Assembly (NCBI RefSeq): GCF_030151085.1
Contig: NZ_JASLER010000075.1
Span: 1-35,013 of the forward strand
Length of the DNA: 35,013 nt
Direction: 5' to 3'
Source: Bacteroides sp.
Lineage (GTDB): Bacteria; Bacteroidota; Bacteroidia; Bacteroidales; Bacteroidaceae
Positions 17,010 through 25,458 of this stretch are shown here, in pieces. Both the position numbers and the translations under genes were made by a program. The number at the start of each line of letters is the position of its first letter. Positions within the stretch are counted from its first letter, which is position 1. The notes beneath the pieces are model-generated. The model made no database searches, was not told the origin of the DNA, and saw nothing but the letters and a program-made list of their open reading frames with translations.

Positions 17010-18353
17010 TTAGATCTTATACTCCTCAATCTTACGGTACAACGTTGTCAACCCTATCTTCAGCAAGCGGGCGGTTTCCGTTTTGTTACCTTTGGTATAA
17101 TCGAGTACACGGGCAATGTGCCTGCGCTCCATAGCCGAAAGTTCGAAGCTATCGGGACTTGTTCCAGAGGATTGTTCGTAATGGGTATTCTGAATTTCTA
17201 AGGGTAAATCGGCAATATCCAGCTGTTCACCTTCGCAAACAATGAGGCAACGTTCTATTACATTACGTAGTTCACGGATATTACCTTTCCAGGGTTGTTG
17301 CTCCAATGTTTCGAGAAAAGCAGGGGTTATCTCGGTGATCGTCCTTCCCATTCGTTCGGAAAGGCTTTTCACAAATGCCTTTGCCAGCAGGCGCACGTCA
17401 CCTGTACGATCACGCAACGGCGGTAGATGTACCTGGAAGACACTGAGACGATAGAACAAGTCTTCACGGAAATGATTGGCAGCAATCTCTTCGGGCAGGT
17501 TACGGTTGGTGGCGGCAATGATACGTACGTTGACGTGGGTAGGTTTTGTATCACCTATCTTTATATAATCGCCGGTTTCGAGAATGCGTAATAGTTTGGC
17601 TTGCAGTTCAAATGCCATCTCTCCTATTTCATCCAAAAAGATAGTACCGTTGTTTGCTTCTTCAAACAGTCCTTTCTTATCTTTCAGTGCACCTGTAAAG
17701 GAGCCTGCCTTATGACCGAACATCTCGCTTTCCAACAACTCTTTGCTGAAAGAAGAACAGTTCACAGCTACAAAACTCTGTTTGGCACGCTTACTATTAT
17801 AATGAATGGCTTGGGCAAAGACCTCCTTACCGGTTCCCGTCTCTCCCGTCAATAATACGGGCACATCGGTCACCGAAACTTTCTGTGCAAGGGCAAGGGC
17901 ATCTTTCAACACTTTAGATTCACCCAAAATAGAATCAATGCAATAAGTTTTTGCAATCTTATTTTCCAACTTCTCCAAACGGACATTCATCTGTGCCTTC
18001 TCTACAGCACGGCTTACCAAGGGGATAATCTTATTATTATCATCACCCTTTGTTATGTAATCGAAAGCACCATTCTTAATGGCTTGTACACCATCAGGGA
18101 TATTACCGTGGGCGGTAAGAAGGATTATCTCCACATTGGGAGATTTCTTTTTCATAGCAAGTACCAAGTCCACCCCGTTTCCGTCGGGCAGGAATACATC
18201 GCACAATACTACATCGGGAACATGCAGTTCCAACTGCTTCAAGGCAGCTGCACAATCGCCTGCCTGACACACTTCATATCCTTCAAGTCCCAGCATGCGG
18301 GAGAGCAACGTACGTATTTGTACTTCGTCGTCTATAACAAGTATTTTACTCAT
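17010..18353 (-). CDS. NtrC-type sigma-54-dependent response regulator, likely activator of kdp
   Basis: A 447-residue protein. The start at 18353 is preferred because it places MSKILVIDDE at the N-terminus, as in receiver domains; the frame continues upstream to 18446 without homology. The receiver (1-120) has Asp8-Asp9, phosphorylation site Asp52 in VVLCDVFLPDG and Lys102. The AAA+ domain has Walker A GETGTGKE at 170-177, the sigma-54 contact loop GSFTGA at 217-222 (Ser in place of the common Ala) and the Walker B motif in GTIFLDEIGEM. A Fis-type helix-turn-helix ends the protein (ERRHIARVL ... TARLLKIGLTTLYRKI). It is encoded upstream of and in line with the kdp operon, which has RpoN promoters and no kdpE, so I infer that it takes phosphate from the kinase at 8383-9822 and drives kdp. 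Confidence 0.95.
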   Translation of the reverse strand: MSKILVIDDEVQIRTLLSRMLGLEGYEVCQAGDCAAALKQLELHVPDVVLCDVFLPDGNGVDLVLAMKKKSPNVEIILLTAHGNIPDGVQAIKNGAFDYITKGDDNNKIIPLVSRAVEKAQMNVRLEKLENKIAKTYCIDSILGESKVLKDALALAQKVSVTDVPVLLTGETGTGKEVFAQAIHYNSKRAKQSFVAVNCSSFSKELLESEMFGHKAGSFTGALKDKKGLFEEANNGTIFLDEIGEMAFELQAKLLRILETGDYIKIGDTKPTHVNVRIIAATNRNLPEEIAANHFREDLFYRLSVFQVHLPPLRDRTGDVRLLAKAFVKSLSERMGRTITEITPAFLETLEQQPWKGNIRELRNVIERCLIVCEGEQLDIADLPLEIQNTHYEQSSGTSPDSFELSAMERRHIARVLDYTKGNKTETARLLKIGLTTLYRKIEEYKI

Positions 18354-18395
18354 TTTGATAAGTTGTTTAAGTTTGAAAGGCAAAAACAGGGCGCA

Positions 18396-18403
18396 CAAAT
18401 ATA
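18396..18403 (-). promoter_or_regulatory. Possible -7 promoter element for the response regulator
   Basis: On the minus strand this reads TATATTTG, a perfect match to the Bacteroidales TAnnTTTG -7 element, placed to start transcription near 18389, about 36 bases before the regulator's ATG. No TTTG box was found at the usual -33 distance, so the call is tentative. Confidence 0.45.
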
Positions 18404-18622
18404 TGGCTTTTATTGTAAATACGTGGCACATCTTTTGAACTTTCATTAGTGAGTGTGTAGAAAGAATTAGAATAAACCATTCTACAGTATCTCAGAAACA
18501 CAGATCGAGGAACATCGAAAGTACAAAGAAAGCGATAAGCCTTCCTTTCATTTCGGAAAAGCCCTTTCAAAATGGAAAGCTTTCAGTCTCCTCCCAAACG
18601 ATAACAATAAAAAAAAGAAGCA

Positions 18623-19957
18623 ATGAAAGTACTTAATTTATGTGGTAACTCAATTGATACCGTCGAAAAGATGAAAAATATAGCCCAGCTATTGAAAAAC
18701 GGCACTTCACAGTTCATCGTATTGTCCGCCGCAAGCACTGTATCCAATCATCTGGACGAGATTGCCGCCAACCTGTTTAATAGGGAAATAGAGCGGGCAC
18801 ACGAACAAATTACCAAACTGGAATTCCAATTCATCGATTTTGCCAATTGCCTGCTGGAAGATGAAATCCTCAAACAGAATGCTGTAAATTATATCATTGA
18901 ACGCTTTCAGTATATATGGAAGTTTACCAAGAACTCTTTCACTGCTGCCGATGAAAAAGATATTATGGCACAAGGGGAACTCATAACTTCCGCTTTGCTT
19001 AACTCCTACCTGCGCGAACAAGGAGTGAAAAGCGTATTCATCTCCGCCTTTGACTTTATGCGTATCAATCTGGATGATAAACCGGATTACGAATATTTGG
19101 AGAAACGAATCAATGAAACCCTGAATATCAATTCCGATGCCGACCTCTTCATTTCACAAGGACAGATATGTAAAAACTGCTATGATGAAACGGCTTATAT
19201 GAAAACCGGCGGAAGCGAATATACCTCCGCTTTGATAGCTAAAGCCCTGCATGCGGAAGAGATTGTCATTTGGAAGGAATTATTTTCTGATGCCAAAGAA
19301 GCGGAAGAAGCAAAAGATGCCAGCTTCACCAAGAATCTGATTTATAGTGAGGCAGAACGTCTCTCGCACTTCAATGTGGAAATTGTAAATCCGCTTTGCC
19401 TTTGCACCGCACAGGAGGAGAATATTCCCATCCGCTTGTACAATCCATTGGAGCAATCCGATAAAGGTATTCTCATTTCCGAATATCAGGATGAAACGAC
19501 CGTCAAAGCTGTCGCTTCCAAAGATTCCATACTATACATCAAATTTGAATCGAACAATACGCTGCGCCCTTATCTATTCATCAGCAAGATTTTTGATACA
19601 TTTGCCAAGTACCAAACCTCTCCCTGCCTGTTGACTTCATCCAGTAACAACATCTCTATTGCAACAGATAATAAGGGTTATCTATCTGCCATCTTGCGGG
19701 AATTGAACCGCTATGCCAAGATATGGGTGGAAGACCGTATGTCCATTGTCTCCATCATCGGGAACCTGAAATGGCAGCAACCGGGAGCAGAAGCACGCGT
19801 AATGGAGGCACTGAAAGATGTACCATTGCGCATGATAGCCTATGGAAGTAACTATACGGATATTTCTATGGTCATCAAGGCATCGGACAAGAAAAGAGCG
19901 ATGCTAGCTTTAAAAGGAATCATTTCTCAAACACCAATACATCGCTATAATCTCTGA
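18623..19957 (+). CDS. Aspartokinase homologue with degenerate catalytic motifs and ACT domains
   Basis: A 444-residue protein with the length and layout of monofunctional aspartate kinases (amino-acid kinase domain to about 290, then two ACT domains ending in ISQTPIHRYNL). The start of aspartokinases is normally K(F/Y)GGTS. Here the aligned stretch is VLNLCGNSIDTVEKM, so the catalytic lysine and one glycine are lost. The later glycine-rich GRGGSD motif is KTGGSEYTSA (194 onwards), retaining GGS but with Asp changed to Glu, while the QGE of the aspartate-binding region (AQGELITSA) remains. The frame is intact and long, so it is not simply a pseudogene. It may be a weak enzyme, or a regulatory or pseudokinase paralogue. 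It diverges from the response regulator over 269 bases, and its 3' end overlaps DUF4153 by 38 bases on the other strand. Confidence 0.82.
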   Translation: MKVLNLCGNSIDTVEKMKNIAQLLKNGTSQFIVLSAASTVSNHLDEIAANLFNREIERAHEQITKLEFQFIDFANCLLEDEILKQNAVNYIIERFQYIWKFTKNSFTAADEKDIMAQGELITSALLNSYLREQGVKSVFISAFDFMRINLDDKPDYEYLEKRINETLNINSDADLFISQGQICKNCYDETAYMKTGGSEYTSALIAKALHAEEIVIWKELFSDAKEAEEAKDASFTKNLIYSEAERLSHFNVEIVNPLCLCTAQEENIPIRLYNPLEQSDKGILISEYQDETTVKAVASKDSILYIKFESNNTLRPYLFISKIFDTFAKYQTSPCLLTSSSNNISIATDNKGYLSAILRELNRYAKIWVEDRMSIVSIIGNLKWQQPGAEARVMEALKDVPLRMIAYGSNYTDISMVIKASDKKRAMLALKGIISQTPIHRYNL

Positions 19958-21539
19958 ATCTAAATTCTTTATTTTCCAATCGCAAAATGCCATCTATTAC
20001 CACTAAACAAGAGTCATTCCTGAAACAGAAAGGTTCTATATTCTCAGCATTCCTTCCCCATGAGGACATCTCATCCTTATATTTCTCAAAGTGTGTCTGA
20101 GCGTCAGCCTCCAATAGTAACCGATCTTTAAACCACACTTCCATCTGTTTTCCGTCGGAAACAATTATCCGGCAATTGGGTAGGTATTGCTTATACCCCT
20201 CAATATTTATATCGCTATTCGGGCAGGAGAAATACACCGATTCATCATCATTATCAGGTTCCAGAACCAGATTATTCACTCCGAAACGGTCAATTGCAGT
20301 TTCCCGACCAAGTGTATTCTCCAGGTAGACATAGCAGTCGTCCAACTGGCGGATGGTGTATTTTTGCAAACTATCTTTTGCTTGAAATGCCTCCGTATCC
20401 ACCAACTTTCCCGTTTTTGTGTCCCACAATGAAAGTTCGCTTGCCATACGCTGCAAGCGATGAATCTGAGACTGGATACCAATATTACGTGCTGATATTC
20501 CGGGGATATACGTCAGCAAGATTATAACGGATGAACTCACCAACAACATCAAGCGGTAACTGCCCAAGCGTTTGCTATACAGGAAGAATACGTATAGCGT
20601 CATCAATATTCCGGCTGCCAGCAAATATACACGCGATTCGGTAAGACTATAGGTACATATTCTGTGCAGGGTGCCAATCCAGAACAATGCCAACGGAGGT
20701 ATGGCAATAAAACCAAATGGACGGTAAAACCAGTCATACAGCCTTTGGCTGACAATGAGTTGCGCCATACGTCCCGCCATTGATACGATAATAAATGCCA
20801 TTACCATATAAGCTACTCCACCTTTGGGTAACTCCCAATGTACCGCAATGGTCAGGAAATAAATATAAAGAATAACCGTATATATAATGATACCCGGAGA
20901 AAGGATGAAGTTCAAGACGAACTGTATGACATGGGGTAAGTTTTCCCAATCAGTATCTTCCTCTTGCTGCAACTGACAGAAGAACAAAGGTACAAAAATG
21001 TAGAATGTAAAATGAGCCACATATTCAATGAACTTCTCCGTAGAATTCCAATCGAAAATATAGACTACCGAGAAGTAGATTGCGGCAACCGCCCCCATCA
21101 ACAGCAAGCCGATAGCAATAGAGAAAGCACCATTAACAAGCAATTTCACACTATGACGTGCAAAAGAGGTATTGTCATCGGTCTTCTTAAATCCAAGCAA
21201 AAGGAAAAGGGTCAATATCAATGTAAACCCATAAGCCGACGAGTTGGTGAAATCTCTCAATTGATCTGAGAGAAGGATTAAGGGCACTAGCGAGAGTAAA
21301 GACAAATAGTAAATCACAGCTTTTTTACCGGTGAAAAGGTAATGGCAGCTATAGGTCAGCACAAATAAGGTAGGAAACATTAAAGGCATTTCCCTCCATC
21401 CTTTGCTTTCTTCGTATGGCAATGAATCTCCGATAATAAAGAAAACAAAAAAACATAATCCTAATATGGACTCTACAAGATTATTTTTCAGGCAAGAAAT
21501 CACTTGTTGCCTGATGGCTGATAATTGAAGTTTCTTCAT
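19920..21539 (-). CDS. DUF4153 multi-pass membrane protein
   Basis: About 539 residues if started at the ATG at 21539 (MKKLQLSAIRQQV), chosen over the in-frame ATG at 21566 because the extra nine residues add nothing recognisable. The first 350 residues hold around ten hydrophobic segments (for example LGLCFFVFFIIGDSL, YGFTLILTLFLLLGF, VILYIYFLTIAVHW), matching the DUF4153 family. The last 190 are soluble, presumably periplasmic or cytosolic, and contain mixed beta structure. The function of the family is unknown to me. It follows the 2-epimerase by 82 bases on the same strand, so it may be read from the mannan operon, but no link to sugar use is evident. The 3' end overlaps the aspartokinase homologue, giving antisense 3' ends. 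Confidence 0.82.
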   Translation of the reverse strand: MKKLQLSAIRQQVISCLKNNLVESILGLCFFVFFIIGDSLPYEESKGWREMPLMFPTLFVLTYSCHYLFTGKKAVIYYLSLLSLVPLILLSDQLRDFTNSSAYGFTLILTLFLLLGFKKTDDNTSFARHSVKLLVNGAFSIAIGLLLMGAVAAIYFSVVYIFDWNSTEKFIEYVAHFTFYIFVPLFFCQLQQEEDTDWENLPHVIQFVLNFILSPGIIIYTVILYIYFLTIAVHWELPKGGVAYMVMAFIIVSMAGRMAQLIVSQRLYDWFYRPFGFIAIPPLALFWIGTLHRICTYSLTESRVYLLAAGILMTLYVFFLYSKRLGSYRLMLLVSSSVIILLTYIPGISARNIGIQSQIHRLQRMASELSLWDTKTGKLVDTEAFQAKDSLQKYTIRQLDDCYVYLENTLGRETAIDRFGVNNLVLEPDNDDESVYFSCPNSDINIEGYKQYLPNCRIIVSDGKQMEVWFKDRLLLEADAQTHFEKYKDEMSSWGRNAENIEPFCFRNDSCLVVIDGILRLENKEFRFRDYSDVLVFEK

Positions 21540-21621
21540 GGCATCACGATTGATTGGATGCAACAAAAATAAGAAAACATTCTTAATTATCAGCCATCTG
21601 CAATACTATAAAACTGTATAC

Positions 21622-22809
21622 CTATGAGAATCGTTCTATGATCTCCATACACATGCGTCCATTATGGTACGGGCATTTCCAAAAACCGGCTTTATCGTCG
21701 TCTGTATTTATAGTACCATCGGCACGTATACTCCAATGCCATTCGCCGTTTTTAGTGTCTATCAGGTTCTCCTTGATGTATTCCCAACAGCGAAAAGCTT
21801 TCTGCATGGCAACCCCGTCATCGAAATGCTGGTAAAGATTAGCATGTCCTACAACATTCTCTGCTTGTACCCACCAATGACGGTCGGCATCGGTCCGGTC
21901 TTTATCCAAGAAGGTTTCATAAATCATGCTACCGTCAGAAGCCAGACCTTCGTCGGCGGCGGCAGCAATGTATTCTACCAATGGTTCCACCTTTTCCAGC
22001 AGTTCTTTATCTCCTAAGACTAAAGCCGCCTCATGAATCAGCCAGGAAGCTTCTATATCGTGTCCGTATGAAACGATACGATACTTGCTCACCCAGTCAT
22101 CATTAAAAAACAAATCAAGATGACCGGTTTTGATGTTGAGTATCTTTTCTGTAAATAAGATAATCAAGTTACGGAGCTGCGCTTCAAGACGTTTATCCTT
22201 CCACACCCGGAACAGGTTTGTATAAGGTTCCAGTATATGCAGGTGTGTATTCATTGTCTTGCGCTCGTTCTCGTCCTTATCACTCAAGCGCATATCGGCA
22301 ATCTCACCCCATTCGCGGGTCAATGCTTCGCAATAACCATTCTTTACCGGATCGAAACTATGTGCTTCGATACTTTCAAAGATTCGGATGGCGTATGCCA
22401 GCGCTTCTTCATCGCCGGTGGCACGGTGATATTCGCTCAATCCATAGATGGCAAAGCCTAAAGCATAGATTTGCTTCTTCGTATCGAGGGGCTGTCCTTT
22501 ACAATCGAGAGACCAAAAGATGCCTCCCTGCACTTCATCGTAAAAATGATCGATCAGATAACGTTTGGCACGGGTAGCCGCAGTCAAGTACTCTTCTTTT
22601 TTCAACAAACGATAAGCCGATGAGAATGTCCACAGAATACGGGCATTCAGGATGGCTCCTTTCTCCGCTTCGGGCATCAGTACTTCGCCGCCGGTGATTC
22701 GACCATAAAATCCACCGTTCGTCTCGTCTGTCATTTTATTTATCCAGAATGGAAGAATGTTGGCTACCAACTCTTCTTCCATTTCTTTACGCATATTCTT
22801 AATATCCAT
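21622..22809 (-). CDS. Cellobiose 2-epimerase (AGE superfamily)
   Basis: A 395-residue (alpha/alpha)6-barrel epimerase. The conserved catalytic histidines are His250 in VSYGHDIEASWL and His382 in KCPYHNGRMCMEI, as in cellobiose 2-epimerases, and the Trp-rich substrate floor (GGIFWSLDCKG, DRHWWVQAENVVG, GEWHWSI) is present. The enzyme converts beta-1,4-mannobiose to mannosyl-glucose, the substrate of the GH130 phosphorylase encoded two genes upstream. No signal peptide is seen, so it is cytosolic. It lies 50 bases after the transporter gene. The homologous N-acylglucosamine 2-epimerases are the alternative, but the mannan context makes disaccharide epimerisation much more likely. Confidence 0.93.
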   Translation of the reverse strand: MDIKNMRKEMEEELVANILPFWINKMTDETNGGFYGRITGGEVLMPEAEKGAILNARILWTFSSAYRLLKKEEYLTAATRAKRYLIDHFYDEVQGGIFWSLDCKGQPLDTKKQIYALGFAIYGLSEYHRATGDEEALAYAIRIFESIEAHSFDPVKNGYCEALTREWGEIADMRLSDKDENERKTMNTHLHILEPYTNLFRVWKDKRLEAQLRNLIILFTEKILNIKTGHLDLFFNDDWVSKYRIVSYGHDIEASWLIHEAALVLGDKELLEKVEPLVEYIAAAADEGLASDGSMIYETFLDKDRTDADRHWWVQAENVVGHANLYQHFDDGVAMQKAFRCWEYIKENLIDTKNGEWHWSIRADGTINTDDDKAGFWKCPYHNGRMCMEIIERFS

Positions 22810-22859
22810 TTATCTCTTTTATTTTAAAGGCAAATGTGATCCTACTTTTCACTTTCCCG

Positions 22860-24239
22860 TCAACTTATACTTCTTTTCTCCTTCAATTCAGCAGCAATGG
22901 CATCCATCCGAGCTTTATTAAGCGGATAAATAAACAGAACCAGTATAGACACCGCAGCAATGGCAGCCGGAACAAAACTCATCAAATACTTCAACCCCTC
23001 CAAAGCTTCGGGTGTTTGCAAGGCATTCTCGGCAGTGTTATAACCGAAAGCAGCCAACAGTGCCATTACAGCCCATCCGGCAAATGCACCACCAAACTTT
23101 TGTGCCATAGAACCGGAAGAGAAGATTAATCCTGTAGATGCGGTACCGTCTTTCTGTTCGGCATAATCTGCTACGTCAGCATACATACTCCATATAAGTG
23201 GAGATACAATACCTGTACATATAGAAATCAACACCTGGAATATCATCATCAACCACCAGCCTAATCCATTGTTAGGTATAAAGAAGAACAAGATACTGAA
23301 TACAACCAAACAAACCAATGATATCACGTAAGTAGATTTCTTTCCGAGTTTCAGTGAAAGAGGTACTGCCAATGCTACACCAATCATATTACAAACTTCA
23401 CCCACCATAAGAAATAGTCCGGCATAAAGTACTAGGTTGAAGATGCCCAAGTCAAGAAATGCATTAGCACTAATATAGTCTTTGAAGAAGTAGGCGGCAG
23501 TGGCACCACGTACCGTATTAAAGAAATTGGAGAGCAGAGCTGCACCATTCAATATCCACCAGGGCGAATTGCGTACAAGTGACTTCAAATCTTTGCCTAT
23601 AGACTCCGCTGCCACACTCTTGACATGCTCACGTGTCATGCTGAAACAAAGCAGGAAACCCAGAAAGCAAAAGATAGCAATTACGATCATAGCATATTGC
23701 CAACTGGCAGTAATACTGCATTCCATCGACCGGAACCAATTGCACAACGGTTCCCATGCACCCAATGCAATGAAGCTACCTCCATACGCAAAAAACATAC
23801 GGTAAGAAGAGAAAACCGTCTTTGTGTTAGAGTCGTCTGTCATTACCCCCAACATCGCTCCGTATGGAACATTGATTGCTGTATATACAGTCATCATCAA
23901 GATGTAAGTGACGTATGCCCAAATGAGTTTACCCGTTGCCCCCATGTCGGGAGTAGTAAAGAGCAAGATTCCCGCAATGGCAAAAGGAGCCGCCACCCAC
24001 AGCAAGTAAGGGCGATACTTACCCCAACGCGTACGTGTACGGTCGGCAATTACACCCATCATAGGGTCGGATAATGCATCCCATATACGTGTTACCAGCA
24101 TCAGCACCCCTGCATCAGCCAAACTCAGTCCAAATATATTCGAATAAAAGAAAGGTAAATAGTAAGAGAATATTTTCCAAAACATGGAGGAAGACATATC
24201 TCCGAAACCATAACCTACTTTTTCTTTTAATGTTGCCAT
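22860..24239 (-). CDS. GPH-family (MelB-type) sugar transporter
   Basis: A 459-residue inner-membrane symporter with about twelve helices. The GPH signature is clear in the loop between helices 2 and 3: RIWDALSDPMMGVIADRTRT followed by RWGKYRPYLL, as is NVPYGAMLGVMTDD between helices 4 and 5. It lies between GH130 (20 bases) and the epimerase (50 bases). In the B. fragilis mannan cassette the gene in this place is thought to import beta-1,4-mannobiose made by the GH26 mannanase. That substrate is inferred from context, since GPH sequences do not reveal specificity. Confidence 0.93.
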   Translation of the reverse strand: MATLKEKVGYGFGDMSSSMFWKIFSYYLPFFYSNIFGLSLADAGVLMLVTRIWDALSDPMMGVIADRTRTRWGKYRPYLLWVAAPFAIAGILLFTTPDMGATGKLIWAYVTYILMMTVYTAINVPYGAMLGVMTDDSNTKTVFSSYRMFFAYGGSFIALGAWEPLCNWFRSMECSITASWQYAMIVIAIFCFLGFLLCFSMTREHVKSVAAESIGKDLKSLVRNSPWWILNGAALLSNFFNTVRGATAAYFFKDYISANAFLDLGIFNLVLYAGLFLMVGEVCNMIGVALAVPLSLKLGKKSTYVISLVCLVVFSILFFFIPNNGLGWWLMMIFQVLISICTGIVSPLIWSMYADVADYAEQKDGTASTGLIFSSGSMAQKFGGAFAGWAVMALLAAFGYNTAENALQTPEALEGLKYLMSFVPAAIAAVSILVLFIYPLNKARMDAIAAELKEKRSIS

Positions 24240-24259
24240 GATAAAATAGTGGTTTGTGA

Positions 24260-25438
24260 TTAGTGATTAATCATTATTTTCAGGTTTTTATCAATCAACT
24301 TCTTCAATGTCTCTACCGAAGCAGACGAACGCAAGCCATCAGCAGGGGTATTCAAGCAATAATCTACCAACTTATCTACTGTCGAAGTAGCTACATGCAT
24401 CCGTGTATCGGAAGAAGCGTAATAGATAAATACTTTTCCATCTTCATCGACAATCCAGCCGTTAGTAAAGAGCACGTTACTTACATCACCGATACGTTCT
24501 TCACCTTCGGGAACCATGAAAGCTCCGGCAGGAGTGGCAATCAGTTTCGTCGGATCTTCCAAAGAAGTCATGTACATATAGAGTACATAACGCAATCCCG
24601 CCGCACAACCACGAACGCCATGTGCCAGATGCAACCAGCCTTTCGACGTCTTTATAGGATGTGGACCTTCACCGTTCTTCACCTCTTTAATGGTGTGGTA
24701 ATAGCGTTGGTCTATAATAGTTTCTTCTTTCACTTCAGCATTCGTCATGTCATCTACCAATGCCCAGCCGATACCACCACCACTTCCGGCATCAATAAAA
24801 CCATCTTGCGGACGTGTATAGAGGGCATACTTACCATCCACAAATTCAGGATGAAGCACTACGTTGCGTTGCTGACTCTTGGTTTTCAAGTCCGGTAACC
24901 GCTCCCAGTTCTTTAAGTCCTTCGTGCGGGCAATGGCAGCCGTTGCCGTAGCCGATGACAAATCTCCGGCAGCTGCATTATCATCATGGCGCTCGGCACA
25001 GAAGATGCCATAAATCCAGCCGTCTTCATGAGCCGTAAGACGCATATCGTATATATTCGTTGCAGGTATTACATCTTCGGGCATCGTAACCGGATAATCC
25101 CAGAAGCGGAAGTTATCAATGCCATTGGGACTCTCGGCAACAGCAAAAAACGACTTACGGTCAGCACCTTCTACACGTACCATCAACAAGTATTTGCCAT
25201 TCCATTTGATAGCGCCGGAATTCATCGTTGCATTCACACCTATACGTTCCATCAGGTAAGGATTGGAGTTTTCATCCAAATCATACCGCCAGAATACAGG
25301 TGCATGGGCTGCTGTCACTACCGGATATTTATAGCGGGTAAATATACCATTTCCCTCTTCCATAGCCACATTCTTTCTCGTAATTAACTCTTCATGCTTA
25401 CGAAAGAGTTCTTCCATTTTTTCTCTAAAAGTTTTCAT
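24260..25438 (-). CDS. GH130 4-O-beta-D-mannosyl-D-glucose phosphorylase
   Basis: A 392-residue cytosolic five-bladed propeller enzyme. The catalytic Asp131 in ATNIYDMRLT falls at the same number as in the characterised B. fragilis mannosylglucose phosphorylase. Phosphate-binding motifs RNVVLHPEF and GEGPHPIKTSKGWLHLAHGV, and the FIYYASSDTRMHVA ending, are those of the GH130_1 branch. It splits mannosyl-glucose with phosphate into mannose 1-phosphate and glucose. It lies 20 bases from both the GH26 gene before it and the transporter gene after it, so the cassette is one operon. Confidence 0.95.
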   Translation of the reverse strand: MKTFREKMEELFRKHEELITRKNVAMEEGNGIFTRYKYPVVTAAHAPVFWRYDLDENSNPYLMERIGVNATMNSGAIKWNGKYLLMVRVEGADRKSFFAVAESPNGIDNFRFWDYPVTMPEDVIPATNIYDMRLTAHEDGWIYGIFCAERHDDNAAAGDLSSATATAAIARTKDLKNWERLPDLKTKSQQRNVVLHPEFVDGKYALYTRPQDGFIDAGSGGGIGWALVDDMTNAEVKEETIIDQRYYHTIKEVKNGEGPHPIKTSKGWLHLAHGVRGCAAGLRYVLYMYMTSLEDPTKLIATPAGAFMVPEGEERIGDVSNVLFTNGWIVDEDGKVFIYYASSDTRMHVATSTVDKLVDYCLNTPADGLRSSASVETLKKLIDKNLKIMINH

Positions 25439-25458
25439 GTTTTAATTGGTTATGTTTG

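Noticed and set aside
18424..18438. Plus-strand TGGCAC followed by TTGAA, a sigma-54-like site facing the aspartokinase homologue
   Set aside because: The -12 part lacks the invariant GC, and the gene begins about 180 bases further on. Not a good RpoN promoter.
18367..18570. Minus-strand 67-codon frame upstream of the response regulator
   Set aside because: It overlaps the probable regulator promoter, has no hydrophobic or conserved pattern, and runs out of the regulator leader. Kept as noncoding.
18545..18579. Two CTTTCA-GGAAAG dyads in the divergent spacer upstream of the aspartokinase homologue
   Set aside because: They are similar to each other (19 bases apart) but imperfect, A+T-rich and unlike the kdp dyads. 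Too weak to call an operator.
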